Shown one piece after another: positions 6,340 to 8,305 of a stretch of 8,305 bases of DNA. The DNA is from Actinomycetes bacterium (GTDB lineage: Bacteria; Actinomycetota; Actinomycetes; Actinomycetales; Cellulomonadaceae): assembly GCA_023430425.1 (NCBI GenBank), contig JAEZAR010000036.1, positions 1-8,305 on the forward strand, read 5' to 3'. Position 1 is the stretch's first letter. Each line of letters begins with the position of its first letter. A program made the position numbers and the translations under genes. The notes beneath the pieces are model-generated. The model searched no databases. It was not told where the DNA came from and saw only the letters and a list, made by a program, of their open reading frames with translations.

Positions 6340-7290
6340 TCAGTCGGGGAGCGCTGCGGCCAGGTCGTGCTCGCCCGCGTCCAGCAGGGCGGCGACGACT
6401 GCCGAGCGGCTCGGGAGGGCCGGTATGACGCCACGTTCGGTCACCGCAAGACCGCCACAGACAGCCCCGAGGCGCATCGCGTCCGGCAGGTCGAGCCCGT
6501 GGAAGAGCCCGACCGCCAGGCCGGCGTTGAAGGAGTCGCCGGCACCGGTGGTGTCGACGACCCGGCTCGGGCGGTACGCGGGAACCCGCAGGATCCCGCC
6601 CGCGCGAGGCGCGGCAACAGCGCCGTCGTCGCCGAGCGTCATCACGACGGTGACGTCGTAGCGGGCGCGGAGAGCGTCGACGACCTCCTCCGGCCTGCCC
6701 ATGTCGTCCGGGGCGAGGCCCAGCAGGAGTGCGGCCTCGCTCTGGTTGGGGGTCAGGACGCCGACGCACGTGAAGTCGATGTGCTCGAGGTCGGGCACGG
6801 GGGCCGGGTTCAGGATGGTCAGTGCGCCGGCATCGTGCCCGAGGCGCAGGGCGCGTCCTGCCGCAGGGGCGGCGATCTCGCAGGACACCAGGACCACCGT
6901 GGCCCCGGTGAAGACGTCCGCGACGGCATCGATGTCGGCCGGGGAGATCTCGCCGAGGACCCCGTCAGCGATCACGATCCGGTTCTCCGCACTGGCGTCC
7001 GTGATGATGGCGCCGGTCATGGTGCTGCCCTCCAGCACGCGCACCCCAGTGGCATCGACGTGCTCGGTGCGCCACAGCTCGCGTCCCATGGTGCCGCCGG
7101 CGTCATCGGCGATCGCGGTGACCAGGTACACCGGCGCACCGAGCCGTGCCGTGCCTACCGCCTGGTTGGACCCCTTGCCACCGTGCGTCTCCAGAAGACG
7201 CGCGTGGCTGCGGGTCTCGCCCCCGTGGGGGGCTTGATCGACGAAGAACGAGATGCCGCGGCCGTAGCCGCCGACGACAGTCACATGCAT
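6340..7290 (-). CDS. PfkB-family sugar kinase (ribokinase-like, altered substrate motif)
   Basis: This is an ATP-dependent sugar kinase of the ribokinase fold, 316 residues from the ATG at 7290. Conserved parts are HGGKGSNQA (36-44), E138, NPAP (161-164), PNQSEA (181-186), MTLGDDGA (217-224) and the anion-hole/base motif DTTGAGD (246-252), with D252 the catalytic base. In the ungapped alignment to the other kinase of this cluster, the substrate motif GSINAD is replaced by GGYGRG (7-12). Both the Asn and the Asp that contact ribose are therefore glycine. The fold and chemistry look intact but the sugar is probably not ribose. The start is decided by GGGAGGA just before 7290. An ATG at 7311 would put that ribosome site inside the gene. 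It is the first gene of the operon and sits beside the DeoC-like gene, so a deoxyribokinase-like role is possible. Confidence 0.85.
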   Translation of the reverse strand: MHVTVVGGYGRGISFFVDQAPHGGETRSHARLLETHGGKGSNQAVGTARLGAPVYLVTAIADDAGGTMGRELWRTEHVDATGVRVLEGSTMTGAIITDASAENRIVIADGVLGEISPADIDAVADVFTGATVVLVSCEIAAPAAGRALRLGHDAGALTILNPAPVPDLEHIDFTCVGVLTPNQSEAALLLGLAPDDMGRPEEVVDALRARYDVTVVMTLGDDGAVAAPRAGGILRVPAYRPSRVVDTTGAGDSFNAGLAVGLFHGLDLPDAMRLGAVCGGLAVTERGVIPALPSRSAVVAALLDAGEHDLAAALPD

Positions 7291-7293
7291 GCT

Positions 7294-7300
7294 TCCTCCC
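7294..7300 (-). promoter_or_regulatory. Ribosome binding site that fixes the start of the first operon gene
   Basis: GGGAGGA on the minus strand lies 3 bases before the ATG at 7290 and is the strongest ribosome site in the operon. It falls inside the coding sequence if the upstream in-frame ATG at 7311 is used, so 7290 is preferred. Confidence 0.7.
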
Positions 7301-7309
7301 TTGGCGCGC

Positions 7310-7339
7310 ATGAACGACTGTAGACAACTATGAACAACC
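7310..7339. repeat. Probable operator: three tandem 10-bp units
   Basis: On the plus strand the units are ATGAACGACT (7310-7319), GTAGACAACT (7320-7329) and ATGAACAACC (7330-7339). Together they fit RTRRACRACY, with five invariant bases (T2, A5, C6, A8, C9). The 10-base period places them on one face of the helix. They cover the spacer, -10 box and start point of the operon promoter, where a repressor would act. The divergent GntR regulator is the natural binding partner. Alternative readings are an imperfect palindrome TGTAGACA (7319-7326) and CAAC-C-GTTG (7335-7343). Binding by the regulator is inferred. Confidence 0.5.
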
Positions 7340-7355
7340 GTTGATGCGGTGTCAA
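7327..7355 (-). promoter_or_regulatory. Sigma70-type promoter of the nucleoside operon
   Basis: On the minus strand a perfect -35 box TTGACA (7355-7350) is followed after exactly 17 bases by CATAGT (7332-7327), which matches four of six bases of TATAAT. Transcription would start near 7320. That leaves a leader of about 30 bases carrying the ribosome site of the first gene, too short for a riboswitch. Confidence 0.65.
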
Positions 7356-7373
7356 GAGGTCGCGGACCGCAAG

Positions 7374-7404
7374 TTCACAGGAAGAGGGGGCTAGCCGGTA
7401 CACT
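7374..7404 (+). promoter_or_regulatory. Candidate promoter of the GntR regulator gene
   Basis: TACACT (7399-7404) fits the TANNNT -10 pattern, and TTCACA (7374-7379) is a possible -35 box with a long 19-base spacer. The expected transcription start falls at or next to the ATG at 7412, which suggests a leaderless mRNA. No repeat unit of the operator array is seen here. Confidence 0.4.
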
Positions 7405-7411
7405 CACGCAC

Positions 7412-8242
7412 ATGGCGCCACTAGACAACCCTGGACTGGACCCGGACAACCACGTCCCCATGTACCTGCAGGTTGCCGCCGTGCTGCGCGACCGTGTCGA
7501 GACGGGGGAGTGGCCCGAGCACTACCGGCTGCAGTCCGAGCCCGATCTCGCACGGCGCCTCGGGGTCTCCCGTGGCACGTTGCGCAAGTCGCTCGACCTG
7601 CTCACCGGTGAGGGCCTGCTTCGGCGCGTTCACGGCCGTGGCACGTACGTCATGTCACGCAGGTTCGAGGCCCCGTTCGCCTCCGAGCTCAGCACGATCT
7701 CCGATGAGCTGGGCCGCGGCGGGAGCACGTTCACCACGGCTGTGCTCGCTCAGGACCTCCAGCCGGCATCGGCGCCGATCGCGGCACTGCTGGACCTCCG
7801 CGCGGGAGAGACCATCCTTCGACTGGAGCGGCTGCGCTCCGACGACAAGGGCCCGATCGCCTATCTGGTCAACTACCTGCGGATCGATGGCCTGGCCGGC
7901 CTCGAGAGCGTCGACTTCACCAGCAGGTCGCTCTTCGCGTTCCTCGAGGTCGACTGCCAGCTCGACATCGAGTACGGCCGACGTACGTTCACCGCGATCG
8001 CGGCCACCGACCTCATCGGATCCCGCCTCAACGTGGCGGTCCACAGTCCGATCCTTTACCTCGAGCAGATCACCTACCTCGTCGGCGGTCGTCCGATCGA
8101 GTACTCCGACGTGTGGGTGAACCCCGAGCGGATGCAGATCGGCGCCGTCGTGCACCGCCGGCCGCGTGCTGCCGCGGCCGGGAAGCCGCAGCGGCTGCGT
8201 CCGGCCGAACTGAACGGCCTTGGAGAGGTCGACGTCTCCTGA
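7412..8242 (+). CDS. GntR-family transcriptional regulator (HutC/UTRA subfamily)
   Basis: This is a DNA-binding repressor-type regulator of 276 residues. The N-terminal winged helix-turn-helix spans about 15-80 (VPMYLQVAAVLRDRV, then SEPDLARRLGVSRGTLRKSL at 42-61, then the wing LLRRVHGRGTYV at 69-80). The C-terminal UTRA ligand-binding domain spans about 95-247, with the typical ETILRLERLR (133-142) and a closing RPIEYSDVWVNPER segment (227-240). It is divergent from the operon and shares a 121-base control region with it, so it most likely controls that operon in response to a sugar, sugar phosphate or nucleoside. The ATG at 7412 is chosen because the conserved GntR domain begins soon after it and a -10 box lies 8 bases before it. 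The in-frame GTG at 7349 would add 21 unlike residues. The ATG has no well-placed ribosome site. The 63 bases after the stop show no terminator or gene. Confidence 0.92.
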   Translation: MAPLDNPGLDPDNHVPMYLQVAAVLRDRVETGEWPEHYRLQSEPDLARRLGVSRGTLRKSLDLLTGEGLLRRVHGRGTYVMSRRFEAPFASELSTISDELGRGGSTFTTAVLAQDLQPASAPIAALLDLRAGETILRLERLRSDDKGPIAYLVNYLRIDGLAGLESVDFTSRSLFAFLEVDCQLDIEYGRRTFTAIAATDLIGSRLNVAVHSPILYLEQITYLVGGRPIEYSDVWVNPERMQIGAVVHRRPRAAAAGKPQRLRPAELNGLGEVDVS

Positions 8243-8305
8243 CTCTGGGGGCGGTCGACCTGTCCCGTTTAGCCCGTATGCCCTGACCTTTGTGCAATTG
8301 GGATG

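Noticed and set aside
5555..6769. A 404-codon minus-strand frame overlapping the aldolase and first kinase.
   Set aside because: The product is arginine/proline-rich low-complexity sequence in the wrong frame, and the DeoC-like and PfkB frames explain the region.
7291..7320. A possible riboswitch in the operon leader.
   Set aside because: The predicted leader is only about 30 bases and is mostly ribosome site, too short for a known riboswitch fold.
1..8305. CRISPR arrays, tRNA genes, insertion sequences, or defence systems.
   Set aside because: No regularly spaced repeats, cloverleaf sequences, transposase or defence-related protein motifs were seen on either strand.

Overview
The window looks like chromosomal DNA from a high-GC actinobacterium. 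Codon third positions are almost all G or C. The left edge carries the actinobacterial pairing of an RNase HI/acid phosphatase gene followed by rnpB. I would guess Micrococcales, without confidence in the genus.

Layout: (1) 1-697, plus strand: the 3' part of a histidine-phosphatase gene, probably the C-terminal domain of a bifunctional RNase H/acid phosphatase cut by the window edge. (2) About 734-1120, plus strand: rnpB, the type A RNase P RNA, with a perfect 15-bp closing helix. (3) 1176-7290, minus strand: six tightly spaced genes that read as one operon. In transcription order they encode a PfkB-family sugar kinase, a DeoC-like aldolase, a nucleoside hydrolase, a 14-helix MFS transporter, a second nucleoside hydrolase and a canonical ribokinase. 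(4) 7291-7411: a divergent control region with a strong promoter for the operon and a phased 10-bp repeat array lying over it. (5) 7412-8242, plus strand: a GntR/HutC-family regulator, possibly translated from a leaderless mRNA. The last 63 bases (8243-8305) hold nothing I can assign.

How the genes fit together (inference): the MFS protein takes up nucleosides, or exports bases. The two hydrolases split nucleosides into base and free sugar. Ribokinase turns ribose into ribose 5-phosphate. The other kinase and the DeoC-like aldolase would process a second sugar, possibly deoxyribose or an unusual pentose. No base-degrading enzyme and no phosphorylase is present, so the operon appears aimed at the sugar half of the nucleoside. 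The GntR protein probably represses the operon through the repeat array and releases on binding a pathway metabolite.

The main points of interest are that the first kinase and the aldolase both lack residues normally conserved in ribokinase and DeoC, that the two hydrolases differ at the leaving-group position, and that the promoter is covered by three helically phased repeats.
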